Origin: Arthrobacter alpinus
Lineage (GTDB): Bacteria > Actinomycetota > Actinomycetes > Actinomycetales > Micrococcaceae
DNA: 64,000 nt
Direction of reading: 5' to 3'
Assembly: GCF_001445575.1 (NCBI RefSeq)
Contig: NZ_CP013200.1
Span: 3,534,001 to 3,598,000, forward strand
Shown one piece after another: positions 1 through 7,888 of the stretch. The notes beneath the pieces were generated by a model that saw only the letters and a list, made by a program, of their open reading frames with translations, did no database searches and had not been told where the DNA came from. Both the position numbers and the translations under genes were made by a program. How positions within the stretch are numbered: position 1 is the stretch's first letter; the number at the start of each line of letters is the position of its first letter.

Positions 1-77
1 CTTGCTACCATGTCCCATAAGTAGAGGATGGATTTGCGGTAGGCAACCACTGTTGCGGGACACTTTGGAGACGGCAA

Positions 78-686
78 ATGGGCAAACTGATCGGGTACGC
101 GCGGGTATCGACCCGGGCACAGGACGCTGACCGGCAGATCACCGACCTGCTCGGTGCCGGGGTGCGCCGCGATGACCTGTACACGGACCAGGGCGTCAGT
201 GGCGCTAGGGCCAGTCGGCCCGGATTCGACAAGGCCCTGGAAGCCCTGCAGGAGGGCGATACCCTCGTGATCACCACCCTGGATCGGCTGGGTCGATCCA
301 TAGCTAACATGCTGGATCTTTCCAAAGCTCTTCGGGAGCGCCAGATCGGGCTGCGGGTGCTCAACCTGGGAGGCGGCGACGTGGACACCGGCACGCCCAT
401 GGGTTCGATGGTCTTCACCGTCATGGCGGCGCTGGCCCAGATGGAGCTGGAAATCAAACGGGAACGGATCACCGATTCGGTGTCCAAACGCCGGGCGGCG
501 GGCAAGGATTTGGGCGGGCGGCGTGAACGATTCACCAACAGCCAGATCGACAACGCCCGACGCCTGATCGACGCCGGCCAGCCAGCCACCCAGGTTGCTC
601 GGGACCTGGGCATGTCCCGAGCCACCCTCTACCGGCGCATCGCAGGGATCGAGGCACAACACTGGATCACTACCCAAAGCCAATGA
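78..686 (+). CDS. Serine recombinase (Tn3-type resolvase/invertase)
   Basis: A 202-residue site-specific recombinase of the resolvase/invertase family, which cuts and rejoins DNA through a serine-DNA bond. The N-terminus carries GYARVSTRAQ with the expected nucleophile Ser11, followed by the LDRLGRS arginine motif near residue 70 and a long E-helix with MAALAQMELEIKRERI. The C-terminal 45 residues form a helix-turn-helix (ATQVARDLGMSRATLYRR). Length matches Tn3-family resolvases. GGAG lies seven bases before the ATG, which supports the start. No transposase partner of a Tn3 element is seen beside it, so it may be a transposon remnant, or its partner may lie outside the window. Family assignment is firm; the substrate site is not identified. 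Confidence 0.93.
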   Translation: MGKLIGYARVSTRAQDADRQITDLLGAGVRRDDLYTDQGVSGARASRPGFDKALEALQEGDTLVITTLDRLGRSIANMLDLSKALRERQIGLRVLNLGGGDVDTGTPMGSMVFTVMAALAQMELEIKRERITDSVSKRRAAGKDLGGRRERFTNSQIDNARRLIDAGQPATQVARDLGMSRATLYRRIAGIEAQHWITTQSQ

Positions 687-1221
687 CTCTCACAGGGAAC
701 TCATCAGCTGCTTGACGGATGCCCACAGCCAAACGAATACCAGGTCTCAATCGGCACATCGCGCAGGTCGAAGCACGCCAAAGGCGGATAGCCCGGACCT
801 AGCGTCTCCAGATGCCCCAAGAATTTCCTGGATGCCCTCAGCGGGCCAGACTGCAACTCTCAAGTCGAGGGCTAAACGCGCAATCCTGTTCCATTACTAC
901 TCGGACCCCAACTGCGCCTAATCGTCCTTGTGCATACGGAACGATCGACCCTTGCGCTCACCGACAAGCTGAACCAATAATAAGGCGCGCCCTCAGAAAA
1001 TTATCTACTTGCAGGTGTAAACCGCTAAAACCCTACGCGGCAAAACTAGGAGCCAGCCTAGTCGGGGCTCCCCCAAATTTCCTCCTCATGAAATACAGGG
1101 CCTTCCACTTTCCCATACAAGGTTCCCGTGGAAGACAGGTTTGAGGGCTGCTTCATGGGCTGGCCAGTGCCGATCCGCTATCGATCGACAGTTTTTGTGT
1201 CCCCTAGCCACCCGTTGGCTG
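687..1221. other. Long non-coding gap after the resolvase
   Basis: About 535 bases with no convincing gene. The open frames here have erratic composition, lack ribosome binding sites and match no family I know. No tRNA or clear terminator was seen. The base composition is lower in GC than the flanking genes, which fits an accessory or decayed stretch. Confidence 0.5.
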
Positions 1222-1503
1222 CTACCGGTTAGGCCAGAATTCTTTCGGTAGTGTCGTGGGTAGGAGCGGTTTCAGACTTTCCGGGGTGGGGCCACGGAGT
1301 GCGTGTTCCGCTGTATTTTCTTGGGAGTTGCAGTAGCTGATGTGCGCTGTGCCGGCAATTTCCCGCAGGGTAAAGATGCCGTCGAGGGCCGCCTTTTTCG
1401 ATTCGAACTCCGTGGAGACGGCGAGTATGTTTCTAAGGTCATCGACCAGTTTTGCCCGGTAGCGTCCGTTCGTCTCCTGATGCAGTTCGATTCTTCCAGT
1501 CAT
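1222..1503 (-). CDS. DUF1508 / YegP-like small protein
   Basis: A 93-residue protein. Its first 50 residues resemble the YegP/DUF1508 fold: a beta-strand start (GRIELHQETNGRYRAKLVD), a second strand (NILAVSTEFESK) and the KKAALDGIFTLREIA helix that follows. The DUF1508 repeat is normally about 50 residues, so one copy is present with a Pro-rich tail of about 40 residues. The biochemical role of the family is unknown. AGAGGAG sits six bases before the ATG and fixes the start. It stands alone between gaps of several hundred bases in the accessory part of the window. Family call is moderately sure because the match rests on a short pattern. Confidence 0.7.
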   Translation of the reverse strand: MTGRIELHQETNGRYRAKLVDDLRNILAVSTEFESKKAALDGIFTLREIAGTAHISYCNSQENTAEHALRGPTPESLKPLLPTTLPKEFWPNR

Positions 1504-1930
1504 TTTTTCTCCTCTTTACTCGACGGCGATGTATGGGTTAATGCCCGGGCCCTTTGCTGACTCCATTTCCGAGCGAACTGACTCTGGTCTAGTTCTCGCC
1601 CGGACGGAAAGTTCCCTGGGTCTTTGGTCTGGGTGATCGATTCGACGCTGAGCCGTATCGGAACAGGTTTCCAGGCAGTGTCGCCTTGAAGCTTGCCGAC
1701 CACCGGGAGGTCACCGCTACTACAGACGGAGGATGATGACCGGTCACCCGATAACGAGTCGGGCCCCGACTGGTTCTCCTTCGTCTGGCATGATTGACCG
1801 GCTAAGACCTGCGCCGTCCCGACCTCGCGGGTGCCTAATGTGGCACGAACTAGGCCCGGGTGACCCAATTTTCCTGACGAAAGGACCGTTTCCACGGTTG
1901 CTCTGGGAATGAAGTCGCTTCCTAGTTGCC
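1504..1930. other. Gap of about 430 bases, no supported gene
   Basis: The only sizeable frame here runs on the minus strand across 1500-1967 and would overlap both neighbours. It lacks a ribosome binding site and has low-complexity, non-protein-like composition. Nothing else recognisable was seen. Confidence 0.45.
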
Positions 1931-2353
1931 TCATAGCGGCACTTCCAGTTGGAATCCACACTGGCATTTGAGCCGGCGAGTTCGAAGCGAAACCCGGTCA
2001 GGAGAACCGGTGTGGCCGCCTACTGGAGGGTGGAGATGCGAAACACTGCCCCCAAGTTCATCCATCGGCTCACCACAATGGATGAAGTAGCGCCCGAAAT
2101 GCAAGATCCCCGGCGCAGTGGCCGTGGCGTTGAGGAGCTTGGCCACCTGCTGGACGGTGGCGTCATGACCGAAGAAGGAGCCGCATTGTCCGCAGCTATA
2201 CTCCACTGCAACACGGCCGACGACTATCGGCTGGATGGGACCAATAGATTCGATCATTAAGTGCTTGGCCGTTTGACAGCCCTCGCATTGCAATGTCGAT
2301 TCCATACCGTCGACAAATTCATCATGATGAATGGTGAACGGATCATTCGTCAC
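1931..2353 (-). CDS. Small zinc-ribbon-like hypothetical protein
   Basis: A 140-residue protein of unknown function. Cysteine pairs look like metal ligands: CEGC near residue 21, CGQCG in the middle, an HCGEPM motif and CQCGF close to the C-terminus, so one or two zinc sites are likely. The frame is open to 2518, but a GTG at 2353 is preceded by CCAGGAG seven bases upstream and gives a start of MTNDPFTIHHDEFVDGM. I prefer it over the upstream ATGs at 2392 and 2518, which lack a Shine-Dalgarno sequence. It sits alone in the accessory region. I do not recognise the family; a zinc-binding role is inference from the cysteine spacing. Confidence 0.65.
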   Translation of the reverse strand: MTNDPFTIHHDEFVDGMESTLQCEGCQTAKHLMIESIGPIQPIVVGRVAVEYSCGQCGSFFGHDATVQQVAKLLNATATAPGILHFGRYFIHCGEPMDELGGSVSHLHPPVGGHTGSPDRVSLRTRRLKCQCGFQLEVPL

Positions 2354-2811
2354 GTAGCTTCTCCTGGCAGTCCTACGAGTCTGGCGAGTCATCGCCGTGA
2401 CGTGGCATCGTTTTCTGGAATGATTCCGATAGATGCCGGCCATGCGATAACCGATGTGGGTGGTGGTCCACCCTGCCATTGTCTTAGGCAATAAACCATG
2501 AGGTTTGTTGCCTAGCATGTTACATCCATCACAGTGAATGTGTCCATTTGGACTGCGGAATCCTAAGGTTGCCGCTACATGGGGGTGTACAAGAGCAGGG
2601 CTTGCAAAATGAGGTGCCGCAAAAACTACCCGGACGAAACCGCACCATCACACGCGCATTGAGAGTAGGTTGGGGCAGAAGGGATGGGTTAAGCAGTCAG
2701 CCCAGACATGTCTTCGAAGACGACCTTCAGAGGGTTCCCAGTCGCACCGCATCAAATGGGCGCTTCTGGGGCCATCGCTCAGGATGAAGTCTGTGACGCA
2801 GGGGCCGCTTC
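2354..2811. other. Gap before the GAF-ANTAR gene
   Basis: About 460 bases with no supported gene. A plus-strand frame at 2548-2787 has no ribosome binding site and no recognisable content. The stretch probably contains the promoters of the divergent genes at 2353 and 2812. Confidence 0.4.
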
Positions 2812-3543
2812 GTGACACATGACCACCGGGTGACCAAGAGCCGCGATCTACAGCGGCTAATCTTGGAATCCAGCGAAATTGAAAGTTTCCTCAACGCACT
2901 AACCCGCCTGGCCGTTCATGAACTCTCCGATGCAAGCGAGGAAGTCCTCTGCGGAATCACACTGCTGCGGCATAAACGCGCCGCCACCGTGGCCAGCAGC
3001 AGCCAAGACGCCCAGGACTTGGACGAAGTTCAATACAGCTACAAAGACGGGCCATGCCTCAATGCTGCACGAAACCAAACCCTCGAACACATCCCCGACC
3101 TGCAAGCCGAAGAACGCTGGCCTGAATATTCCCAAAACGTCGTAGACCGCGGGATCCGCTCGGTGTTGGCCGTCCCTTTCCAACTCGAGCAGGGAGACCA
3201 GGCAGCGCTGAACCTCTACAGCAAGATTCCCCACAAATTCACCGCCGAAATGAAGAACCTCGCACAAGGCTATGCCGACGAAGCCTCCCAAGCTTTCGCT
3301 ATTGCGTTGAGAATGGCACGTCACCAAGACACCGCCACCGACGCTGTGGAAGCGATGAAATCCCGGACAACCATTGACCTTGCCGTGGGAATGATCATGG
3401 GACAAAACAACTGCAGTCAAAAACGTGCCGTTGAGATCCTCAAGGCCGCCTCGTCCAGACGTAACATCAAGCTACGCCAGATCGCAGCAGCCCTGGTCGC
3501 GGAAAAAGATCTGGAAGCACCAACCACCCACTTCGAACCATAA
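2812..3543 (+). CDS. GAF-ANTAR domain RNA-binding regulator
   Basis: A 243-residue regulator. Residues about 15-165 form a GAF-like sensor domain (the DGPCLNA stretch and RSVLAVPFQ are typical of actinobacterial GAF-ANTAR proteins). Residues about 175-235 form an ANTAR domain with AVGMIMGQNNCSQKRAVEIL followed by NIKLRQIAAALV. ANTAR domains bind paired stem-loops in nascent RNA and prevent transcription termination. No phosphoacceptor receiver domain is present, so the input is presumably a small ligand or a redox/stress signal. The start is a GTG. The gene stands alone upstream of an IS30 element, so its target is not suggested by context. The family is clear; ligand and targets are unknown. 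Confidence 0.9.
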   Translation: MTHDHRVTKSRDLQRLILESSEIESFLNALTRLAVHELSDASEEVLCGITLLRHKRAATVASSSQDAQDLDEVQYSYKDGPCLNAARNQTLEHIPDLQAEERWPEYSQNVVDRGIRSVLAVPFQLEQGDQAALNLYSKIPHKFTAEMKNLAQGYADEASQAFAIALRMARHQDTATDAVEAMKSRTTIDLAVGMIMGQNNCSQKRAVEILKAASSRRNIKLRQIAAALVAEKDLEAPTTHFEP

Positions 3544-3656
3544 GGCAGTCCGGACCCACCTACCAGCCCTCAAACAACGACATCGACTCCTCAATCCGCC
3601 ACCACTAACGGAAAAGGACGCCCGATACGACAAACCCGTCCCAGTGAGGGTTCCTT

Positions 3657-4869
3657 GGGTTCTTGCGGTGATTGCAACACTTAGTGAATGAGTGTTGATA
3701 TGGCGAAGTATTCAATCCTTTTCCGGCCGGATCTATTGCAGGTCTTTTGGGCAGGGATGCAGGCAGGTGATTTCATCACTGATGCCGTTATTCCGATTAA
3801 TACCAGTAGGCGTACAGGGCGCACTGTCTTGGCCGCTGCCGGTGGCGTCCGACCTCGCCGTGGCAGGAATTTGAAGGGCCGGTGTCTGACGTTCGCCCAG
3901 CGTGAAGAGATCGCGATTCTTTACGCTCAGGGCCAGTCCTTGAGAGCGATCGGGGAGGTTATTGGCCGGTCGGATTCGACGGTCTCGAGAGAGTTGCGAC
4001 GCAACACGAAACCCGGCACCGCCTACCGGGCAACCTCGGCTCATATGCTCGCCTACGAGCGTGCCAGCCGGCCGAAACCGGCCAAACTCCACACGAACAT
4101 GGCCCTGCGTACAGTAGTGGAAGAGGACCTTGCCAAGAAGTATTCACCGGAACAAATCGCAGGACGACTGCGCGTCCAGTTCCCCGACCAGAAGGAGATG
4201 CGTGTGTCACCGGAGACTATTTACCAGTCCCTGTACGTCCAGTCCAGAGGCGCCTTGAATCGGGATCTGACCGCGTGTTTACGCACCGGGCGGGCCGTGC
4301 GCCGCCCCTCTCGCAAGGCCGGGCAGCGTAAGAACCGGATCCCAGACATGATCAATATTTCCCAGCGCCCACCCGAGGTAGAGGACCGTGCCGTACCAGG
4401 ACACTGGGAAGGGGACCTCATCATCGGCAAGGGTAACCAGACCGCTATCGGGACCCTCGTGGAGCGGACTACCAACTACACAATGCTCGTTCACCTACCC
4501 GATGGCTACAAAGCCGAGCAGATGCGTGAGGCGTTGACCGCGAAGATCAAAACACTCCCGCAAGCGCTGCGGCATTCCCTGACGTGGGACCAAGGCATCG
4601 AAATGCAGGACTGGAAAACCGTGAAGATGGATACCGGCATCGACATCTACTTTTGCGACCCGCATTCGCCCTGGCAACGCGGTATCAACGAGAACACAAA
4701 TGGACTGCTGCGCCAGTATTTCCCCAAAGGCACCGATTTGAGCATCCACAGTGCCCAGGATCTTGACTGGGTCGCCGCCGAACTCAACGACAGACCACGC
4801 AAACGACTAGAGTTCAAGAAACCGATCGAACTGATCGAACCCCTCCTATTGCAATGACCGCCAGAATCC
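3657..4869 (+). mobile_element. Complete IS30-family insertion sequence
   Basis: One transposase gene is bounded by imperfect inverted repeats. The left repeat lies at 3657-3680 and the right at 4846-4869; 20 of 24 positions match when one is reversed. The right repeat overlaps the last four codons and stop of the transposase. Length of about 1.2 kb is normal for the family. I could not confirm a target duplication, which in this family is only 2-3 bases. The open reading frame is intact, so the element may still be active. Confidence 0.85.
3688..4857 (+). CDS. IS30 family transposase
   Basis: A 389-residue DDE transposase. The N-terminal half holds helix-turn-helix segments (LTFAQREEIAILYAQGQSLRAIGE and GRSDSTVSRELRRN), the latter typical of IS30. 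The catalytic core shows the three acidic residues in their family contexts: HWEGDLIIGKGNQTAIGTLV (first Asp), SLTWDQGIEM (second Asp) and SPWQRGINENTNGLLRQYFP (Glu). The C-terminus ends NDRPRKRLEFKKPIELI, again characteristic. Full length, with no frameshift. It acts on the inverted repeats at 3657-3680 and 4846-4869. Family assignment is certain. Confidence 0.96.
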   Translation: MSVDMAKYSILFRPDLLQVFWAGMQAGDFITDAVIPINTSRRTGRTVLAAAGGVRPRRGRNLKGRCLTFAQREEIAILYAQGQSLRAIGEVIGRSDSTVSRELRRNTKPGTAYRATSAHMLAYERASRPKPAKLHTNMALRTVVEEDLAKKYSPEQIAGRLRVQFPDQKEMRVSPETIYQSLYVQSRGALNRDLTACLRTGRAVRRPSRKAGQRKNRIPDMINISQRPPEVEDRAVPGHWEGDLIIGKGNQTAIGTLVERTTNYTMLVHLPDGYKAEQMREALTAKIKTLPQALRHSLTWDQGIEMQDWKTVKMDTGIDIYFCDPHSPWQRGINENTNGLLRQYFPKGTDLSIHSAQDLDWVAAELNDRPRKRLEFKKPIELIEPLLLQ

Positions 4870-4941
4870 GCCGTTCCCCCTACGGACGGCATCAGGTCGG
4901 TGCAGTCGAGTATTGAAATTTGTGGAGACGACTTCTGAAAA

Positions 4942-5301
4942 TTACAAGGCGGGGGTGCTCTCACTGATGCGCAACGGCGCCTGTCTTTTTTCAGATTTGC
5001 TGTGGTGTCTCACCTGGGTCGGGGCTTGATCCCCGAGTTGTGTCCGCAAAGTCTCATTTTCCTTCTCCAACAGCAAAACGAGGCGGATACCGGAGAGGTT
5101 CAGGCCCAGGGAGAGAAGCTCCGCGATCCGTCGAAGGGTTACCAGGTCCTGCTCGCTGTACCGGCGCGTGCCTCCTTCGGTACGCCCCGGTTCCAGTAAC
5201 CCCTTCCGTTCATAAAGCCGGAGGTTCTGCTGGCCCGTTCCGACGAGTTCAGCCGCGACGGAGATCGCGTACACGCCCCGTGCGTGCGGGTTGGATACCA
5301 C
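4942..5301 (-). CDS. hspR: HspR-like MerR family repressor
   Basis: A MerR-type regulator of 119 residues from the GTG at 5301. Its DNA-binding half reads GVYAISVAAELVGTGQQNLR then LYERKGLLEPGRTEGGTRRY, the classic HspR pattern; HspR represses heat-shock genes together with DnaK. A coiled-coil stretch follows (LVLLLEKENETLRTQL) and then a short basic tail. I chose the GTG because AAAGGAG lies nine bases before it; an in-frame ATG at 5328 is the alternative. It is divergent from the Hsp20 gene with 188 bases between, so control of hsp20 is likely. I could not find a clear copy of the HAIR operator (CTTGAGT-N7-ACTCAAG) in that space, so the operator may be divergent. Confidence 0.85.
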   Translation of the reverse strand: MVSNPHARGVYAISVAAELVGTGQQNLRLYERKGLLEPGRTEGGTRRYSEQDLVTLRRIAELLSLGLNLSGIRLVLLLEKENETLRTQLGDQAPTQVRHHSKSEKRQAPLRISESTPAL

Positions 5302-5489
5302 GGTAGCCCACTCCTTTCTAGTTGCCATCTTTGCTTGAAAAAATACACCTTGCATCCAGTGTGTCAGTCGTGTTATAAAAAATCTATGTCAGCCACAACA
5401 GATCGTGGCGGCGTAAGAGAACTAAATATTTGCAACTGAAAGCTAAATGACACTGAGATTAAGTGGCGTTGTGAAGGAGTGAGTAAGCA

Positions 5490-5912
5490 ATGTTGATGCG
5501 TACAGACCCGTTCCGTGAACTCGACCGGCTCGCCCAGCAGGTGCTGGGAACTTCGGCCCGGCCCGCGGCGATGCCGATGGACGCCTGGCGTGACGGGGAC
5601 ACCTTTGAGGTGGAGTTTGACCTCCCCGGGGTAGCCCCTGACTCGATCAACCTCGATGTGGAACGCAATGTCGTCACGGTCCGGGCAGAGCGTCCGGGGC
5701 TGGATGGGAACAAGGAGATGCTCGCCTCCGAACGGCCCCGGGGCGTGTTCAGTCGCCAATTGGTTTTGGGCGAGAACCTAGACACAGAGCACATCGAAGC
5801 CAGTTACGACACAGGGGTACTAACCCTCCGCATCCCAGTAGCCGAGAAGGCCAAGCCACGCAAGATCGCTATCACTACCAAGGAAGGAGACCGCCAGGCC
5901 ATCAACGCCTGA
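5490..5912 (+). CDS. Hsp20 / alpha-crystallin small heat-shock protein
   Basis: A 140-residue cytoplasmic holdase chaperone that binds unfolding proteins without ATP. A short N-terminal arm ([16 protein letters not shown]) precedes the alpha-crystallin domain at about residues 28-125. That domain includes the family motifs [32 protein letters not shown] and [20 protein letters not shown]; the last contains the usual GVLTLRIP core. A short C-terminal tail follows. AAGGAG precedes the ATG by ten bases. It is divergent from the HspR-like repressor and followed by a J-domain gene, so the three probably form one heat-stress unit. Confidence 0.93.
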   Translation: MLMRTDPFRELDRLAQQVLGTSARPAAMPMDAWRDGDTFEVEFDLPGVAPDSINLDVERNVVTVRAERPGLDGNKEMLASERPRGVFSRQLVLGENLDTEHIEASYDTGVLTLRIPVAEKAKPRKIAITTKEGDRQAINA

Positions 5913-6148
5913 GACAACAGTACTCAAACCGGTTCACCCAGACCGGGAGACAGACCAGGTCCGCGAAGGGACATCGGGCGATCGCCACAGGGCACGCCAC
6001 AGCACCTCAAGCGCAGCAAAAAGCGGTAACTGCTACTGTCTCCCGCACAGGCGGTCCCCGGCCCCAAAGACCGGGGACCGCCCCGTCAATCCGTTGATAC
6101 CGCCCCGCGATGCCGGGCACCGCGGGGCTCGCGAGGAGGTGTGCTGTC

Positions 6149-6534
6149 ATGCTAAATGCCCCGGACTTATATGCCGTTCTGAACCTGGCCCCGCAGGCCA
6201 CCACGGCGGAAGTACGGCGCGCATACAGGTCTCTGCTTCGACGCCACCACCCAGACACCCGCCCGGCGACGGCCACCCAGGGCGAAGTAGCCGTCGAACA
6301 CGAGTGCTGACGCAGATCATGGACGCACACGCTATATTGGCGGACCCCATCCGACGGGCCCGCTACGACCATAACCTGCCTGGCAGCCAAATAAGGCAGT
6401 CGACAGACAAACGGGATGAGAGGACACCGGAGAAGACCTCCTCAACGAGGTACACGGGGACAGGCTTCCCCACAGCACCGCACGAGTGTCCCTCGATAAT
6501 TCTCGGTCCGCTACGGTGGGGACCACCACGCTAA
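6149..6534 (+). pseudogene. J-domain (DnaJ-like) co-chaperone, frameshifted
   Basis: A small J-domain protein read in two frames. The first frame, from an ATG at 6149 with AGGAGG nine bases upstream, encodes helices I-II: LYAVLNLAPQATTAEVRRAY, then RSLLRRHHPDTRP with the essential HPD motif. It stops at 6310. The next frame carries the missing helix III, LTQIMDAHAILADPIRRARY, and runs to a stop at 6534, fourteen bases before the next gene. Inserting one base near 6303 (for example a second G in GAGTG) would rejoin the halves as a protein of about 128 residues. Either a real mutation or a consensus error. J domains stimulate the DnaK ATPase; the neighbouring HspR and Hsp20 genes fit that role. 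Confidence 0.75.
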
Positions 6535-6548
6535 GGAGGCATATTCTG

Positions 6549-6922
6549 ATGAGCGCATGGCACCGCTACGATTCACCCCTGCTGCCGGCTTTCCACGAAC
6601 GCTTCGAGCAGCGCTGGGGCAAAGACACCGCCCCGTTCCTGGATCCCGAACTCCACGAACAACCACTACCCCGAGCTCAATGGATCAACGCCGATACCGG
6701 GGCGGCACTGGCTGTGGTCCCGGTATGGACCGATGACGATGACACCCACCGCTCCTTCGCCGTGTTCTACCTCCCACCCGCGGGAGACATATGGCTGCTA
6801 CGTCCAGGCAGCACCGGCTACCTCCAATCCCCGGCACGGAGCACATCACCTTGCGCAATGACGCCTTCAAGAAAGCCGTCGACCACGCCGAAACGTTCAT
6901 CCACGGCCCCGAAAAACACTAA
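6549..6922 (+). pseudogene. Unknown small protein in the heat-shock island, frameshifted
   Basis: The start is secure: AAGGAGG lies nine bases before the ATG at 6549, giving MSAWHRYDSPLLPAFHERFE. The first frame continues sensibly to about 6820 (AVFYLPPAGDIWLLRPGSTG) and then degrades into Ser/Pro-rich sequence. A second frame from 6818 to the stop at 6922 is clearly coding (IPGTEHITLRNDAFKKAVDH, ending GPEKH). One added C in the CTCC near 6823 joins them into GYLPIPGTEH, a protein of about 124 residues. I do not recognise the family. It directly follows the J-domain gene, so it is probably co-transcribed with it. A sequencing deletion is as likely as real decay. Confidence 0.6.
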
Positions 6923-7217
6923 CCCCCACCACTGACCGCACCAATCAGTCGCACGAGCTGGCCCCGCAACCTGCAGCAGCCACCGAGCGTCCTCCAGGAG
7001 AAATCGAATACCTCTATGCGGGACGTCCCTACCGGATTATGCTGCACCCGTGGCAGTCGCTGGCGACACGTTGAGCATCCCATCGATAACCATAAGGTGT
7101 CCCGTTCAAGGTTCCCTAAAGAAACGCCGCGGACTCAGCTGGCAAGCCTGCTCTAACTCGATTGGACGCCTGAGATGAGAGTAGAAACGTGCAGTGATCC
7201 ACATCATACGCCTGTCA
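6923..7217. other. Gap between heat-shock island and GNAT gene
   Basis: About 295 bases. A plus-strand frame ending at 7074 reads EIEYLYAGRPYRIMLHPW and looks weakly protein-like but has no start, so it may be the tail of a lost gene. Nothing else was recognised. Confidence 0.35.
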
Positions 7218-7754
7218 CTATTCCCCGCGGAGGATGGAATAGAGCATGGAGTCCCGGCGCTTCCCACGGACCAGCCGATGCGAACGCAGCCGTCCTTCCC
7301 AAGAGAACCCGTTCTTTTCCAGCACTCGAATAGACCCCTGATTCTCGGGGTGGCACGTGGCAGTGATGCGCTCAAACCCAAGCGTGGTGAAGCCGAAACT
7401 CAGGAGCATGGCCACTGCCTCGCTCGCGTATCCCTTGCCCCAATACGCTCGGTGGAACGTGTAACCTAGCTCGCCGTTGCGATCATGCGCATCAGTAGTC
7501 CAAATGCCTACCGATCCAATGGTCTTGCCATCCATAACAGCGGCCAAGGAAAAAGCTGTGCGATTCTCTAACAGGTGTGCCTGCGCGGCCTCTTCAACAA
7601 ATGCCGTGGTCTGCTCCAGACTATTCAGCCCCCAGGTGGAGAACCGGGTGACCAACGGATCGGCGCTGTATTCATGAACATCGGCGGTGTCCTGCGCATC
7701 AAAGTCGCGGAAGCTTAGCCGGGGTCCGGACGGATAGATCGTTGCAAGACTCAT
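7218..7754 (-). CDS. GNAT family N-acetyltransferase (RimJ/RimL type)
   Basis: A 178-residue acetyltransferase of the RimJ/RimL branch, which moves acetyl from acetyl-CoA to an amine. The order is typical: LSFRDFDAQDTADVHEY at the N-terminus, GSVGIWTTD and the GELGYTFHRAYWGKGYASEA acetyl-CoA binding segment (motif A, with GKGYA), then FERITATCHPENQGSIRVLE and KNGFSWEGRLR near the end. I start at the ATG at 7754 (MSLATIYPSG); a TTG at 7787 is possible but no ribosome binding site favours it. It is divergent from the formylglycine enzyme gene. The substrate cannot be told from the sequence. Confidence 0.9.
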   Translation of the reverse strand: MSLATIYPSGPRLSFRDFDAQDTADVHEYSADPLVTRFSTWGLNSLEQTTAFVEEAAQAHLLENRTAFSLAAVMDGKTIGSVGIWTTDAHDRNGELGYTFHRAYWGKGYASEAVAMLLSFGFTTLGFERITATCHPENQGSIRVLEKNGFSWEGRLRSHRLVRGKRRDSMLYSILRGE

Positions 7755-7888
7755 GATTCGCCTGTTCACTCGAAAGCCAAGATTCAATCCTCATATCCGT
7801 CCAGGAGCAAACGGCGCATGGAACAAGAGCGTTCAACTCTGCATAGACTGGTGGAAACGTCCGTAATTCCCCGCACCAAAGTGAGTCC

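Noticed and set aside
1..77. Possible res site upstream of the resolvase (TGTCCC at 11 and GGGACA at 57)
   Set aside because: The spacing does not form the three-subsite layout of a res site, and six-base arms are too short to claim.
595..1144. Plus-strand open frames after the resolvase
   Set aside because: They overlap the resolvase end or each other, lack starts with ribosome binding sites and match nothing recognisable.
1500..1967. Minus-strand open frame of 155 codons
   Set aside because: No ribosome binding site, overlaps two better genes and has low-complexity, unprotein-like composition.
2548..2787. Plus-strand frame of 79 codons
   Set aside because: No ribosome binding site and no recognisable motif; probably upstream DNA of the GAF-ANTAR gene.
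5302..5489. Search for a HAIR operator between the HspR-like gene and hsp20
   Set aside because: No copy of CTTGAGT-N7-ACTCAAG or a close variant could be found; the regulatory link is left as inference from position.
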